Part shown: positions 52,098 to 62,113 of the stretch, in pieces | Layout: the number at the start of each line of letters is the position of its first letter | Position numbering within the stretch: the stretch's first letter is position 1 | From: Ruminococcus albus AD2013 | GTDB taxonomy: Bacteria; Bacillota; Clostridia; Oscillospirales; Ruminococcaceae | Direction of reading: 5' to 3' | NCBI RefSeq assembly: GCF_000526775.1 | Contig: NZ_JAGS01000001.1 | Location: 3,472,001-3,536,000 of the forward strand | DNA: 64,000 nucleotides | Notes under the pieces: generated by a model | What the model was told of the DNA's origin: nothing | The model's input: the letters and a program-made list of their open reading frames with translations, nothing else | Databases searched by the model: none | Made by a program: the position numbers and the translations under genes

Positions 52098-52149
52098 TTG
52101 CAATTTTCGGACGGTTGCGCTATGATATAGATGTAAAACCAACCGTCCG
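52098..52149 (+). promoter_or_regulatory. Recombinase promoter with palindromic operator
   Basis: TTGCAA (52098-52103), 17-base spacer, TATGAT (52121-52126). A perfect 10-base inverted repeat, CGGACGGTTG (52108-52117) and CAACCGTCCG (52140-52149), spans the -10. The right arm extends into a 17-base sequence repeated in inverse orientation at the left IME end. Confidence 0.8.
52132..52148 (-). repeat. Subterminal 17-base repeat, right copy
   Basis: Reverse complement of 36385-36401. It overlaps the right arm of the recombinase operator. Confidence 0.85.
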
Positions 52150-52175
52150 ATTGCAAACGCAATTGGAGGTCAACA

Positions 52176-53729
52176 ATGAAAAGAACAACTAAAACAAATG
52201 ACGGTATCACGGCTATCTATGTACGCCGTTCCGTCAGCGACAAGGATAAGGGCAACAACAGCTTGTCCATTTCCGCACAGAAGGAGGAGTGTATCAGGTT
52301 TGTGGGAGAATGCGATTATCGTATCTATTGCGATGACGGCAAGTCGGGCAAAGATGTGATGCACCGTCCCGCATTTATGCAGATGATGAGCGATGCCCGT
52401 GAGGGGCTTATCAGCAGAATTATCGTGAAAAAGTATGACCGTTTCAGCAGAAACATGAGGGAGTATCTTAACATCACGGACGAGCTTGACCGCTACGGTG
52501 TGACCGTCTATTCGCTCTCTGAGCCGTTCAATACGGAGACAAAAGAGGGACGTATGATGAGGAACAATCTGCTGAATTTTGCGGAGTTTGAGCGTGAGAC
52601 GATCGCCGCAAGAGTGGCTGATGCTTTCCAGACTAAGGCAAGAGAAACGGGCTTTTATCAGGGCGGTAAAGTTCAGTTCGGCTACACTCCTGAAAGACGG
52701 ACTATTAACGGCAAAACAGGCTCGGTGCTTGTTCCCTCGGAGAATGCTGAGGCGGTGCGTGTGGCGTATGACCTGTATCAGCACCCTGAGAACTCTCTGA
52801 CCGATATTATCCGCTACATGACAGAGAACGGTATCAATGCTTCAAGACCGACACCACGCACGAAAACAGGCATTTCAAATCTTGACAGGTCACACCTGAG
52901 CCGTATTCTTGAGAATCCGCTGTATGTCCGTGCGGATAAAGAAGTGTATCGTTATTTTCTTTCCAAAGGATATGAAATGCTTGACGATATTGAAGCCTAT
53001 GACGGTATTCACGGTTTGTTCGTTCACGCCGGGCTTGATGATACGCATTTCGTCAAGGTAGCCTACCATGAGGGGCTTGTGCCTGCGGAAACGTGGCTGA
53101 GAGTTCAGGACAGGAAGTCGCACCAGAGCAAGTTCCCGACAAACGGCAAGGCTATGAACTCTTGGCTTGTGGGTATGGTGAAATGTGCCTGCTGTGGCTA
53201 TGCGATGCACTTCAATCACTGTGCGAACAGAAAAGGTGTGGTGTATCATCGCTTCATCGACTACGGCAAGTTCACGCTGAACGGCTGTCCCACTCCGCCC
53301 ATTCAGTTAAAGCCGAGACAGGTCGAGGACGCTGTGCTGAAAGAAATGCAGAAGCGTATCGAACAGCTCAAAATCGCAAAGCGTGAGGACAGCAAGCCCG
53401 ACATCGAAACGGAGAGTATCAAGACGGAGATCATTCGCATTGACGGCGAGATACAGAAGCTCATGGAAAAGCTCGCTGATGCGGACAGCGTACTCTTTGA
53501 CTACATTCAGAAGCGTGTGAGCGCCCTGCACGAACAGAAATCGGAGCTTGATAAAAAAATGCAGACCATGTGCCGTAAGCGTAAGGCGATCGACACAAAG
53601 CCTTTGGAAGAACCTATGAAGCAGTGGGATAAGCTGACGGTGCAGGAGAAGCACGATGTAGCGGCAGCGATGATAGATGTCGTGCTTATATCCGATGAAA
53701 CAGGTATTGAGGTGAAATTCAGCATTTGA
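52176..53729 (+). CDS. Large serine recombinase (IME integrase/excisionase)
   Basis: A 517-residue TnpX/TndX-type recombinase. The catalytic Ser is Ser19 in YVRRSVSD, with SISAQKEEC, KYDRFSRNMREYLN and NFAEFERETIAARV in the resolvase domain. The recombinase domain contains GYTPERR and SRILENPLY. The zinc ribbon has KCACCGYAMHF and NGCPTPP. A coiled-coil motif (about residues 395-480) controls directionality in this class. GGAGG precedes the ATG. It ends 53 bases before the GT core of attR, as expected for the element's own integrase. It recognises the attB inside the ICE giant gene. Confidence 0.95.
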   Translation: MKRTTKTNDGITAIYVRRSVSDKDKGNNSLSISAQKEECIRFVGECDYRIYCDDGKSGKDVMHRPAFMQMMSDAREGLISRIIVKKYDRFSRNMREYLNITDELDRYGVTVYSLSEPFNTETKEGRMMRNNLLNFAEFERETIAARVADAFQTKARETGFYQGGKVQFGYTPERRTINGKTGSVLVPSENAEAVRVAYDLYQHPENSLTDIIRYMTENGINASRPTPRTKTGISNLDRSHLSRILENPLYVRADKEVYRYFLSKGYEMLDDIEAYDGIHGLFVHAGLDDTHFVKVAYHEGLVPAETWLRVQDRKSHQSKFPTNGKAMNSWLVGMVKCACCGYAMHFNHCANRKGVVYHRFIDYGKFTLNGCPTPPIQLKPRQVEDAVLKEMQKRIEQLKIAKREDSKPDIETESIKTEIIRIDGEIQKLMEKLADADSVLFDYIQKRVSALHEQKSELDKKMQTMCRKRKAIDTKPLEEPMKQWDKLTVQEKHDVAAAMIDVVLISDETGIEVKFSI

Positions 53730-53753
53730 AAAAGTGCGGAATTTCGGTATTTT

Positions 53754-56700
53754 TTAGTGTTGATAAGGTGATGCGTAGGGCGTACCGGTGGCGAAAATAA
53801 CACCTTTTTCGCCCGTCTTCTCGTCAAGGTAACGGCACTTCAGGAACAGGTCGAGTGCCTTCTGTGAAGCAGAATTTGAAATGCCGCTGACATTATGAAG
53901 CTTCGTAGCGACAAACATATTCTTGAATTCGTGTGCCTCGTCTACGAAAAGCCTGTCCACACCGAGCTGTTCAAAGGTCAGCGTGTCGTCCTGGTTCATC
54001 TTCTGAAGCTTGTCGAGCTGACTTTGCAGGCTCTTGCGTGTACGCTCCATCGTCTTGATCTGGAAGCGTGAACAGTCCTTCTTCTCCTTCAGTTCCTTGA
54101 TGCCCTCAAGAATACCCTCAATCTGTGCCTGTATCGTCATGATCTGACGTTCCTTCGAGATTGGTATCATGCCGAGCTGCGAGTGTCCGATGACAACGGC
54201 ATCGTAGTTGCCGGTTGCGATCTTGGCAAACAACTGCTGCCGGTTTGCCTTCTGGAAGTCCTTCTTTGTCGCCACAAGTACATTAGCAGACGGGTAGAGC
54301 TTCTGAAAGTCGCTGCCGATCTGTTCCGTCAGGTGGTTCGGCACAGCAAATAAACTCTTGGTGCAGAGGCCGAGTCTCTTGCTCTCCATTGCCGTTGCGA
54401 TCATTTCATACGTTTTGCCTGCCCCCACTGCGTGTGCAAACAACGTATTTCCGCCGAACATGGCATGTGCGATAGCGTTTTTCTGATGGCCGTGAAGTTT
54501 AATGTCCTTCGTCATCAGCGGGAAAGAAAGGTGACTGCCGTCGTATTCTCGCGGACGTATGCTGTTGAAAAGCTCGTTGTATCGGTTTACGATAACTTCA
54601 CGGCGTTCCGGATCACGGAATATCCAGTCCTTGAACGCTTTTCGTATATCATCAGCTTTACGCTGAATGACACGAGTGGCATCAATATCAACAACACGCT
54701 TTTCCTTGGTATCACCCATACCGTCCGGAACCTCTACCGTCTTGTAGATCTTCGGCTCCTGTAAATTCAGTATGTGCTCAAACACATCGTAGGCGTTCAT
54801 ATTATGGGAGCCGTATTTCTGTGTTGCGAGAACGGATCTGTCCGATGACTTGTTGCTTACGTGGAACGAGTTTGTATGTTCGGAATACTCGGTTCCGATG
54901 ATCGAAGACCTGTTCCAGCGTGCTGACGGGCTGGTGCTTCGCTGATATGCCGGTGTCTGGAGAAGTTCGTATATGAACTGATCGTAGTATTTCGGGTCTA
55001 TCCATGTCGCACCGATTTTTACGTCGATGTCGCCGGCTTTCAGCGGTTCCGGCATTGCTTTTTTCAGTGCCGCCACGTTGATGTTAAAGTCTGCATCGTA
55101 CTCGGCGATCTCTTCCGCTGCACGCAGTTTCTTGCGTATGTCACCGGAAAGGTATTCAGAAGCAGTCTGATATTCATTCTCCGTGTGCGGAACCCGGAAT
55201 ATCTCGCCGGTAAGGTCGTGCTTCAATTCTTCTTCCGTCATGCCGGTCAGTCTGCTCATGTACTCAAAGTCTATCTTTGCTTTTTCCGAAACCGAAAGGG
55301 TAAGAGCTTCAAGTGCAGTATCAACATGTTCCACAGCCTTTGGAGGTACGATAGTTCTTCTGAAGAAAATATCTGATTTCTCTTTCAGTTTATTCTTGTC
55401 ATAGCTCTTTTCAAGACCGGCTACAAGGTTATACGACACATCTTCGCTGAAATAACGCTTGTTGGTCTGACTGTGTATAAGTCCATATTTCTTGTAGAAG
55501 TCATCGTAAACCTCGCCCAGCTTTGTCTGAAGCTCCTTTATTACGCTGTTCGGTTTGTCGAGTTCCTGTGCTTCGAGAAGCTCACGTGTCAGGTCACGCA
55601 TTTCGATAAACGCCGTAAAACGCTTATGCTGTGCAGTTGTTTTGTCGAAACGATACTCACAGGCTGAGTTATGCTTCTTGAAATAAACCTTATCTTCCGA
55701 TAAGAATAAACTGTAATCTCTCAGGTTGGACGGTATCTCAACCTTTTCACCCTCAGAAGTTCTTGCGTAAACTTCACGGCCCCTGTCATGACTGATCTCG
55801 GCTGAAAGCTTTCCTAAAGCTTCGTGCAGTGCGGATCTCAGGTCGAAGTCATCATCAGCGACAACCATCGTGCCGCTGCCGTAGAGTTTGTTGCCTTCGA
55901 TGATCTTTCCAAGCACCATTTCCGGGTGCTGTTCAAAATATTTGTTTACCGGCAGTCCGTCGTCTGTTTTACCGATATGTACCCAGTCAGGGATATCTGA
56001 CATTTCGGAAACGGATTTGCCTTCGTGCTTTTTAAGAAAGATAATGTCCGTGGTTACTTCCGTACCTGCATTATCCCTGAACGCACCGTTCTTACCGCCC
56101 GGCAGACGTACAGCACCGATGAAGTCAGCTTTGTCAGCTAACATCTGACGTGTACTCTCGTCACGCTTGTCGAGGGTACCGGCCGAAGTAACGAAAGCCA
56201 TGATACCGCCGTCCTTGAGCTTGTCGAGTGCTTCGGCAAAGAAGAAATCATGCAGCTTTGTTGTATTATGTACTGTATCCTTGAAGCCCAGCTCACCGAA
56301 CGGAACATTGCCGACTGCAACATCGAAGCAGCCGTTCTGGAAGTTGTTCTTTTCAAAACCTGTTATAGCAATATCAGCATCGGGATAGAGTGCCTTTGCG
56401 ATACGTCCGGAAATGCTGTCAATCTCGATACCGTACAGGTGAGAATTATCCTGTATACCCTTTGGCATACAGCCGAAGAAGTTACCGATACCCATTGCCG
56501 GTTCAAGGACATTTCCGCCGTCAAAGCCGAAACTGCGGAGAGCTTCATAAATGCTGTCAATAACTACAGGAGAGGTGTAGAACGCATCGTTTACGGTTGA
56601 ACGTGCCTGTCTGTATTCCTCTGGTGTCAGAAGTTCGGAAAGCTCCCTGTATTCAGAAGACCACTTTTCAGCATCCTGGTCGAAAGCCTGCGGTATTGCG

Positions 56701-59700
56701 CCCCAGCCGACGTACTTTGACAGCGTTTCTTTTTCAGCAGCTGTCGCCGGATGCTTTTCCGCTTCGAGCGTTTTCAACGTTCTTATAGCATCGGCATTGG
56801 CACGGAACTTTGTCTTTGCACCGCCTTCACCGAGTGTGTCATCTGTGATCGTGAAGTTTTCGCCTTTGTCGGGTGTCAGGTTTTCTTCTGACACAGTTTT
56901 GTTTTCACCTGACACATCAGCTTCCTGTACTGGTGGTATCTCCGTCTCGGCTTTCTCCGTTTCCGGTTCACCTTTGCCGATATATTCAAACAGACCGCTG
57001 TTCAGCAAATAATCATAGCTGAGATTCTCAGTGATCTCAAAAGATCCGCTTAATCTCTTTACAGTGCAGTCTTCCGTATAATATGGTAATGCTCCTGTCA
57101 GCGCAACAACTTCCGAAATGATTCCAGTAGCCTTGTTGCGAAAACGGTCGCCGATTTCGATCCTGTACGGTTCAGCGTTTTCTTCTGCTGCACGTTCAGC
57201 CTTTATTTCCTGCCACATTTCCTTCTCGTTGATTGAAAGATAGGCATTATCCCTGAGATGCTGTTCAACCATAGCAGCTACGTTGAACCAGCTGTGCCGG
57301 AATTTTTCTCCGTTCTCAAAAGAAAAAGTCAAACCCTTGCTGTCATAGTCAACAAGTGAGATATTGCCGTTACCGCTGTGACCTCCGGTACCGTACTCCT
57401 TTTTCAGGAAGGCAGCCAGTTCCTGTGTGGTAGGGTGATTTGGCTGTGTACGGCTCTTTTCATAAAAGTCCTGTACACGGAACTTTCCGTGTACAAAACC
57501 CGTGCCGCGCTCAATTTCTGCTGCAAGGGCAACAAAAACATTAACACCATCTACAATTGGTCCCGGTGCAAATTCTGACTTTGACTTTTCCTTTGTCGTC
57601 TTTGAAGCTGTCAGCGGTACAGCATCACCGAACAGTGAAAGCTGTTCACCAGCCGTATCGGGTTTCTCCCGGAATGGAACATCTGAATCTTCGTTACGCT
57701 GAATATCCTCAATAACATCTGCATCGGTAAACAGCGGTTCGTCAATGGCAGACGTAAACTCGGTAATGCTCGTAAGTCCAAGCGTGTAGGCGAGTGTGTC
57801 TAGTTCCGTTTTGTGGTTTTCGTAGGTGTCAACGGAGATCGTTCCTTCCGCATTATCAACAAGTACCGAAGCACCAAGCGACAGTGCCTTATCCTTTATC
57901 TCGGCAAGGCTTTCGGCATCACCCTTATAGTTAAGTGTTATCGCCTTATAATCATCATCCGGAATAGACGCTTCTTCCATTTCGGAAGCATCGCTCATAA
58001 GAGTTACGTCCTGTTCGTCCTTAGCTGTATGACGTTCAATAACTTCATCGGGAACGGATACAAGGTCGGAAAAGTCAAGACCTGTAAGACCTTTTTCAAT
58101 CATCTCCCCAATGCTGCCGTACTGTTCAGTATTGTATACTTCACCGTCAAACTCATAGGTGATCTTAAAGTCGGCGAGGTCGGCTGTCACCTGAACCGGG
58201 AAATCATCATCGGTAAGAGTGGTGTGTGCAAGACCGATGTTATGCAGATCAGAGAAATCAGCTTCTTCGCTGTACTCGTCAACGCAGAAATCATTGATAA
58301 GATTCTTCGCTCTAAATAGAGGATCTTCTTCCTTTTCCTGTGTAAGCACCTTTTCACGGAAGAACTCCGGCATCCCGGTGAAACCGAAGCTGTCACAGTA
58401 ATATGCTGTATCTTTGCCGTTATCGGTTATAACAATAACGTCACTGACGGAGAGGGAATGTCCCCTGAAATCTTCGGGATGATCGATGTTGAACTTTGTA
58501 TAGATGGCTTCAAGCGTGGCATTGCCGTTGAATTCTTCAATTTCACCTTTATAGACAAGATCATAATCATCCTGATTAAGTTCAGTGCCTTCAGCTTTCA
58601 GACGTTCCATACTTCTGAAACGAATATCATGGTATTTCTCTCCGCCTTTGAGCTGATATATCTTATACGCTGGCTTCTCCGGTTCAGATGCTTCTTTCGC
58701 AGCCTTTTCACGTTCGATTACCGCCTGTCGGTGTGCTGCAAGAAATTCGGCAACGTCTGATTCCTGTAATGCTGTATGCAGGATCTCATCGTAAGCCTGG
58801 ATGTCTTCTGCGGTAAAAGATTCGTCTATGCTGTCGATCTGACCACGTGTCACGTCACCGACGAACATTGCTGTAATGGCTGCTTTCTGTTCTTCGGTAA
58901 AGTCGTGACCTGAGAAGAAATCATCAAGCTCGATTGCACGGTCAAAGTTTGACTTAGCTTCGAGCATAGCGTTCAGCCTGCTGTTTTCACCGTAACGCTC
59001 TGCCGGTGACTGAGCAAGATAGGCATCAACAAGTGACAGCATCTCGCCGAACTGTGCATCGTCGTATCTTTCGTCAAAGAAGCTGGTAAGATCGAGCTTG
59101 ACATCTTCTACGGCAAGACGGTGCATAACAGGGGAAAGGGCAGCCAGCTGTTCAAGTGACAGACCTGTATTTGCCATGCTGTGAAGCAACCCTAATTCAC
59201 GTTCAACATTTTCAAATGCACGATGAAAAGCAGGAGCATCATTTCTGTCGAGTGTAAAAGCAACTTTGCCGTCACGTATGACAGTATGATAGTTCACACT
59301 TGTTTCAAGATACATTCGCATATCATTGAACTGTGCGGTGGTCAGCTTTGTCATGTACAGATAACTGTTATTGTTGTCACGTACATCATTCTTTCCAGGT
59401 GCTTCATGCTGGCTGCGTCTTGCTGCGGTTTCATTACGAATTGCACGCACGGTTTCAATATCAGCGCGGCTGACAGTAAGAGTGCCTTTTCCCGAAGTGT
59501 AAACTCTGCCGGAGAACCTTATGCCGCGTTCCGCCATAACTTCTGCCATCTTGAGAACCATATCACGGTCAGAAGAAAAATACTCCTTGTTCGGGATATA
59601 TCTGTACTCCGCATTTCCGATAATATTCTTTTCAGGCGGAGAATATGGTCTGTTTGACTTTTCCGGTGCAATGTCAGGAGCACCGGATACACGTCCGAAC

Positions 59701-60818
59701 CATTCCACATCACTGTCGTTGACAGCCATTACAACGGAATCGCCTCTGACATAGCCGTAGTAGTTCATGCCAGCCTGTTCAAGCTGTTCTTTCAGCTTCG
59801 GAAAGTCATGAACACTTACTGTTACAAGGCTCTTGTCTCTGTTATCGGTCGCCCTGTTCCACATTTCGTTGCCGTAATACTGCATATTTATCTGTCCAGC
59901 CTCCTTGTTGGTCTCTTGTTCTTTCGGTATATCACGCAGCATATCGTTCCAGTCTTTATATATATCAGGAGTTTTGATGTGCTTCATTTCGGGATACTGT
60001 TCCGTCAGCCTTTCGGCAAAGTCATTTCCGGCGGTATCGTTGTCGGAGCACAAAAACACTTTATCCGGTGAGATGTTACTCCGGAGCATCGTATCGAGCA
60101 CGATGTTCGGCTTGACACCCATCATCGATACAAGCCTGCAGTCGGAAAGTTCCTTATCGTGCATTTGCAGATATGACAGCATATCTATTGCACTCTCAAA
60201 AAAGAAAGCATTTTCGCCTGTGCCGCGGACAACTTCAAAGCCGTGACCGCCGGCAGAACCGGTTGCTATCCCTTTGAATTTATGCTCTGTCGATGTACCG
60301 ACCTTTTCAGCACCGATAACCTTGCCGTTGTCGTCATAATATTTGAAAAGGACATTGCCCGTTTTTTCTTCCTGGGCGATACGTCCGTCACGTACCAGTG
60401 CCGACACCAGATCGTAGTCAAGACCCCGTGTCCTGCACAGATATGCAAAAACTCTGCGTGCATTGTCAGCTTCGGCAAGGGTAAGCTCCCGTGCCGCTGT
60501 TGGTGGTTTATGTTCGTATGTACGTGAAGGCGGGGTATAGGTACGGTCGATTGTTTCACCAGTCAGTGCTTCTACTGCATCAGCAAATGACATTCCCATG
60601 TATTCACGCAGGAATCCGATGTTATCGCCGCCCTTGTTTTCACTGAAACGAAACCACTGTCCGCGTTCGCCCGGTCCGTTGTCACGTATATGCAGACTGT
60701 CGTGATCTTTCCAGATGTATTCTCTGCCGGCACGTTTCAGATCGAAGCCGTGTGACATGAGAAACTGCGGAAGATTTACGAGATTAGCCCTTTCTTTCTG
60801 TTCTTCAGTTATTTTCAT
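53754..60818 (-). CDS. Giant ICE protein: toprim primase - methylase - SNF2 helicase, 5' part
   Basis: 2354 residues as read, of which 2345 belong to the ICE gene. Order: N-terminal DUF3991-like and toprim-like primase part (SNDTAGNDF near residue 260); several linker domains typical of large polyvalent proteins, including a YodL-like part (KIYQLKGGEKYHDIRF); an N6-methylase (ILEPAMGIGNF-type SAM motif, catalytic GNVPFGE); and the first SNF2 helicase half (HAVGAGKT Walker A, VDEAHEFK Walker B, IFATGTP). The last residues (YASPYQH) are encoded by the IME. Its ATG overlaps the preceding stop. Such proteins are found in many Firmicute ICEs and are thought to protect or process transferred DNA. 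The IME insertion probably disables the second helicase half. Confidence 0.9.
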   Translation of the reverse strand: MKITEEQKERANLVNLPQFLMSHGFDLKRAGREYIWKDHDSLHIRDNGPGERGQWFRFSENKGGDNIGFLREYMGMSFADAVEALTGETIDRTYTPPSRTYEHKPPTAARELTLAEADNARRVFAYLCRTRGLDYDLVSALVRDGRIAQEEKTGNVLFKYYDDNGKVIGAEKVGTSTEHKFKGIATGSAGGHGFEVVRGTGENAFFFESAIDMLSYLQMHDKELSDCRLVSMMGVKPNIVLDTMLRSNISPDKVFLCSDNDTAGNDFAERLTEQYPEMKHIKTPDIYKDWNDMLRDIPKEQETNKEAGQINMQYYGNEMWNRATDNRDKSLVTVSVHDFPKLKEQLEQAGMNYYGYVRGDSVVMAVNDSDVEWFGRVSGAPDIAPEKSNRPYSPPEKNIIGNAEYRYIPNKEYFSSDRDMVLKMAEVMAERGIRFSGRVYTSGKGTLTVSRADIETVRAIRNETAARRSQHEAPGKNDVRDNNNSYLYMTKLTTAQFNDMRMYLETSVNYHTVIRDGKVAFTLDRNDAPAFHRAFENVERELGLLHSMANTGLSLEQLAALSPVMHRLAVEDVKLDLTSFFDERYDDAQFGEMLSLVDAYLAQSPAERYGENSRLNAMLEAKSNFDRAIELDDFFSGHDFTEEQKAAITAMFVGDVTRGQIDSIDESFTAEDIQAYDEILHTALQESDVAEFLAAHRQAVIEREKAAKEASEPEKPAYKIYQLKGGEKYHDIRFRSMERLKAEGTELNQDDYDLVYKGEIEEFNGNATLEAIYTKFNIDHPEDFRGHSLSVSDVIVITDNGKDTAYYCDSFGFTGMPEFFREKVLTQEKEEDPLFRAKNLINDFCVDEYSEEADFSDLHNIGLAHTTLTDDDFPVQVTADLADFKITYEFDGEVYNTEQYGSIGEMIEKGLTGLDFSDLVSVPDEVIERHTAKDEQDVTLMSDASEMEEASIPDDDYKAITLNYKGDAESLAEIKDKALSLGASVLVDNAEGTISVDTYENHKTELDTLAYTLGLTSITEFTSAIDEPLFTDADVIEDIQRNEDSDVPFREKPDTAGEQLSLFGDAVPLTASKTTKEKSKSEFAPGPIVDGVNVFVALAAEIERGTGFVHGKFRVQDFYEKSRTQPNHPTTQELAAFLKKEYGTGGHSGNGNISLVDYDSKGLTFSFENGEKFRHSWFNVAAMVEQHLRDNAYLSINEKEMWQEIKAERAAEENAEPYRIEIGDRFRNKATGIISEVVALTGALPYYTEDCTVKRLSGSFEITENLSYDYLLNSGLFEYIGKGEPETEKAETEIPPVQEADVSGENKTVSEENLTPDKGENFTITDDTLGEGGAKTKFRANADAIRTLKTLEAEKHPATAAEKETLSKYVGWGAIPQAFDQDAEKWSSEYRELSELLTPEEYRQARSTVNDAFYTSPVVIDSIYEALRSFGFDGGNVLEPAMGIGNFFGCMPKGIQDNSHLYGIEIDSISGRIAKALYPDADIAITGFEKNNFQNGCFDVAVGNVPFGELGFKDTVHNTTKLHDFFFAEALDKLKDGGIMAFVTSAGTLDKRDESTRQMLADKADFIGAVRLPGGKNGAFRDNAGTEVTTDIIFLKKHEGKSVSEMSDIPDWVHIGKTDDGLPVNKYFEQHPEMVLGKIIEGNKLYGSGTMVVADDDFDLRSALHEALGKLSAEISHDRGREVYARTSEGEKVEIPSNLRDYSLFLSEDKVYFKKHNSACEYRFDKTTAQHKRFTAFIEMRDLTRELLEAQELDKPNSVIKELQTKLGEVYDDFYKKYGLIHSQTNKRYFSEDVSYNLVAGLEKSYDKNKLKEKSDIFFRRTIVPPKAVEHVDTALEALTLSVSEKAKIDFEYMSRLTGMTEEELKHDLTGEIFRVPHTENEYQTASEYLSGDIRKKLRAAEEIAEYDADFNINVAALKKAMPEPLKAGDIDVKIGATWIDPKYYDQFIYELLQTPAYQRSTSPSARWNRSSIIGTEYSEHTNSFHVSNKSSDRSVLATQKYGSHNMNAYDVFEHILNLQEPKIYKTVEVPDGMGDTKEKRVVDIDATRVIQRKADDIRKAFKDWIFRDPERREVIVNRYNELFNSIRPREYDGSHLSFPLMTKDIKLHGHQKNAIAHAMFGGNTLFAHAVGAGKTYEMIATAMESKRLGLCTKSLFAVPNHLTEQIGSDFQKLYPSANVLVATKKDFQKANRQQLFAKIATGNYDAVVIGHSQLGMIPISKERQIMTIQAQIEGILEGIKELKEKKDCSRFQIKTMERTRKSLQSQLDKLQKMNQDDTLTFEQLGVDRLFVDEAHEFKNMFVATKLHNVSGISNSASQKALDLFLKCRYLDEKTGEKGVIFATGTPYASPYQH
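53759..53789 (+). repeat. attR of the IME
   Basis: Element half-site GTTGATAAGGTGATGCGTAG then GGC, core GT (53782-53783), then target flank ACCGGTG. It is the mirror of the attL half-site. Confidence 0.85.
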
Positions 60819-62107
60819 CAGTCAAGTTCCTGATTGTTTTTCTTTCTCTCTGTTTGTTTCTGTTCCGTATTTTGTACGCTGCGTGCTTTTATACGCTGAA
60901 CGTCATTTTTCAAACGGCTTCTTGAAAAGTAAGCATGTCCGTTTCCGTTATTAGCTTTCTCCTGACCGTTCCGTATATTATTCTGTTTTTGTGTACGGTT
61001 TGAGCTTATTGCTTTCGGTTTGACAGTACTTCGTGCATGTTCACCTTTCAGGTGTTCATCATCATTGATCTTATCAAGAGAGGATTTCCTGCCGTTGTTT
61101 ATGATGCCGTCTATCATGTTTGCATCGTCTTCAAGCATTTCTTCGACCTTCGCCATCGTCTGACTTCTGAACTTTTCTCCCAGTGATTCTATCTGTTCCG
61201 CACTGAGTTCATCCGTTTCCTTTGCGGCGAAAAGTGTGTTTTCCGCAAGTTCCGGCACCGTTTTCATTCCGCTGTCCGTCATATCGGCAAGCTTTTCACT
61301 CGTAAGCTCCATCTGTGCATCCTTTACCGCATCCGGTATGATCTTGTAGTATTCGTCAGGTTCCCATGCCTTGTCGATTCGGTTTTCGACGTTCTGGATA
61401 CGTATCGACAGATTGTTTATCTGTTCCTGTATTTTCAGCTTATCTGCTGAAGCAGTCTCGGGAGCGTTGTATTTCTCAATAAGAGTATCACGCTTTGCAA
61501 GCAGAGCATTTTTCTTATCGGTGAGACAGTGATATGTCGCTTCATTCAGTCTGTTCATTGCTTCGGAGAATGCTTCACGGCGTTCTTTGTTATACCCGAT
61601 AGAGAAGCTTTTAACAGCATCACTCAGTGCGGTCACTCTGTTAAGCTTGTGTGAAATCACACTGCGTTTATCGGTCAGACGTTTGATTTTCATACGACCC
61701 TGTCTGACTTTCTCTTCACAATTTGCAATCTTTTCTTCCCGGATAGTCTGTATACGTTTTTCGTTGCTTTCAATCAGCTTTTTCACGATTGGATAACTAC
61801 CGAGAGTTGCTTTCAGCATTCGGTTGGTATCTTCGAGCTTGTCCGCTCTGGCAGTCAGCGCTTCTATTTTTGCTCTGTTCCTGTCAATCTTATCCGTCTG
61901 GTTTTCAATTTTTTCGTCGATGACGTTGATACGACTCTGATGCAGTTCTGCTTTGGCGTTCAGAAAGGGTAGGAGTTTTCCCGATTTCTGAACACATGTT
62001 TCCTCAGTCTGCTTCTGCGTCTGTGCTTTCTGTCTGCGGAGTCCCTCCTCCGCATCAGTTACGGGTTCAGCTACGGTGCGCTTATCTTCGTTATCCTGTA
62101 CAGGCAT
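60818..62107 (-). CDS. Long coiled-coil ICE protein
   Basis: A 429-residue, highly charged protein. Most of residues 40-260 form coiled coil (DKIDRNRAKIEALTARADKLE and similar runs), with a proline-free acidic middle part and a basic C-terminus. No enzyme motif is visible. Its stop overlaps the start of the giant gene as TGATG, and AGAAGG precedes its ATG, so the two are translated together. It is probably a structural partner in DNA transfer or processing (inference). Confidence 0.7.
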   Translation of the reverse strand: MPVQDNEDKRTVAEPVTDAEEGLRRQKAQTQKQTEETCVQKSGKLLPFLNAKAELHQSRINVIDEKIENQTDKIDRNRAKIEALTARADKLEDTNRMLKATLGSYPIVKKLIESNEKRIQTIREEKIANCEEKVRQGRMKIKRLTDKRSVISHKLNRVTALSDAVKSFSIGYNKERREAFSEAMNRLNEATYHCLTDKKNALLAKRDTLIEKYNAPETASADKLKIQEQINNLSIRIQNVENRIDKAWEPDEYYKIIPDAVKDAQMELTSEKLADMTDSGMKTVPELAENTLFAAKETDELSAEQIESLGEKFRSQTMAKVEEMLEDDANMIDGIINNGRKSSLDKINDDEHLKGEHARSTVKPKAISSNRTQKQNNIRNGQEKANNGNGHAYFSRSRLKNDVQRIKARSVQNTEQKQTERKKNNQELD

Positions 62108-62113
62108 GTTTTA

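Larger units (their letters stand above)
36345..53783 (+). mobile_element. Integrative mobilizable element inserted in the ICE giant gene
   Basis: About 17.4 kb between GT cores at 36343-36344 and 53782-53783. Contents in order: small gene, SLOG protein, XRE regulator, type I RM locus with two hsdS and a tyrosine recombinase, small gene, resolvase, relaxase, MobC, likely oriT, EamA transporter, three small genes, large serine recombinase. It has mobilization genes but no type IV secretion genes, so it must use another element's mating apparatus, probably that of the surrounding ICE. Joining the flanks across the GT core recreates GCC ACC GGT ACA CCG CTG on the minus strand, so the insertion caused no loss of target sequence. 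Confidence 0.9.
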
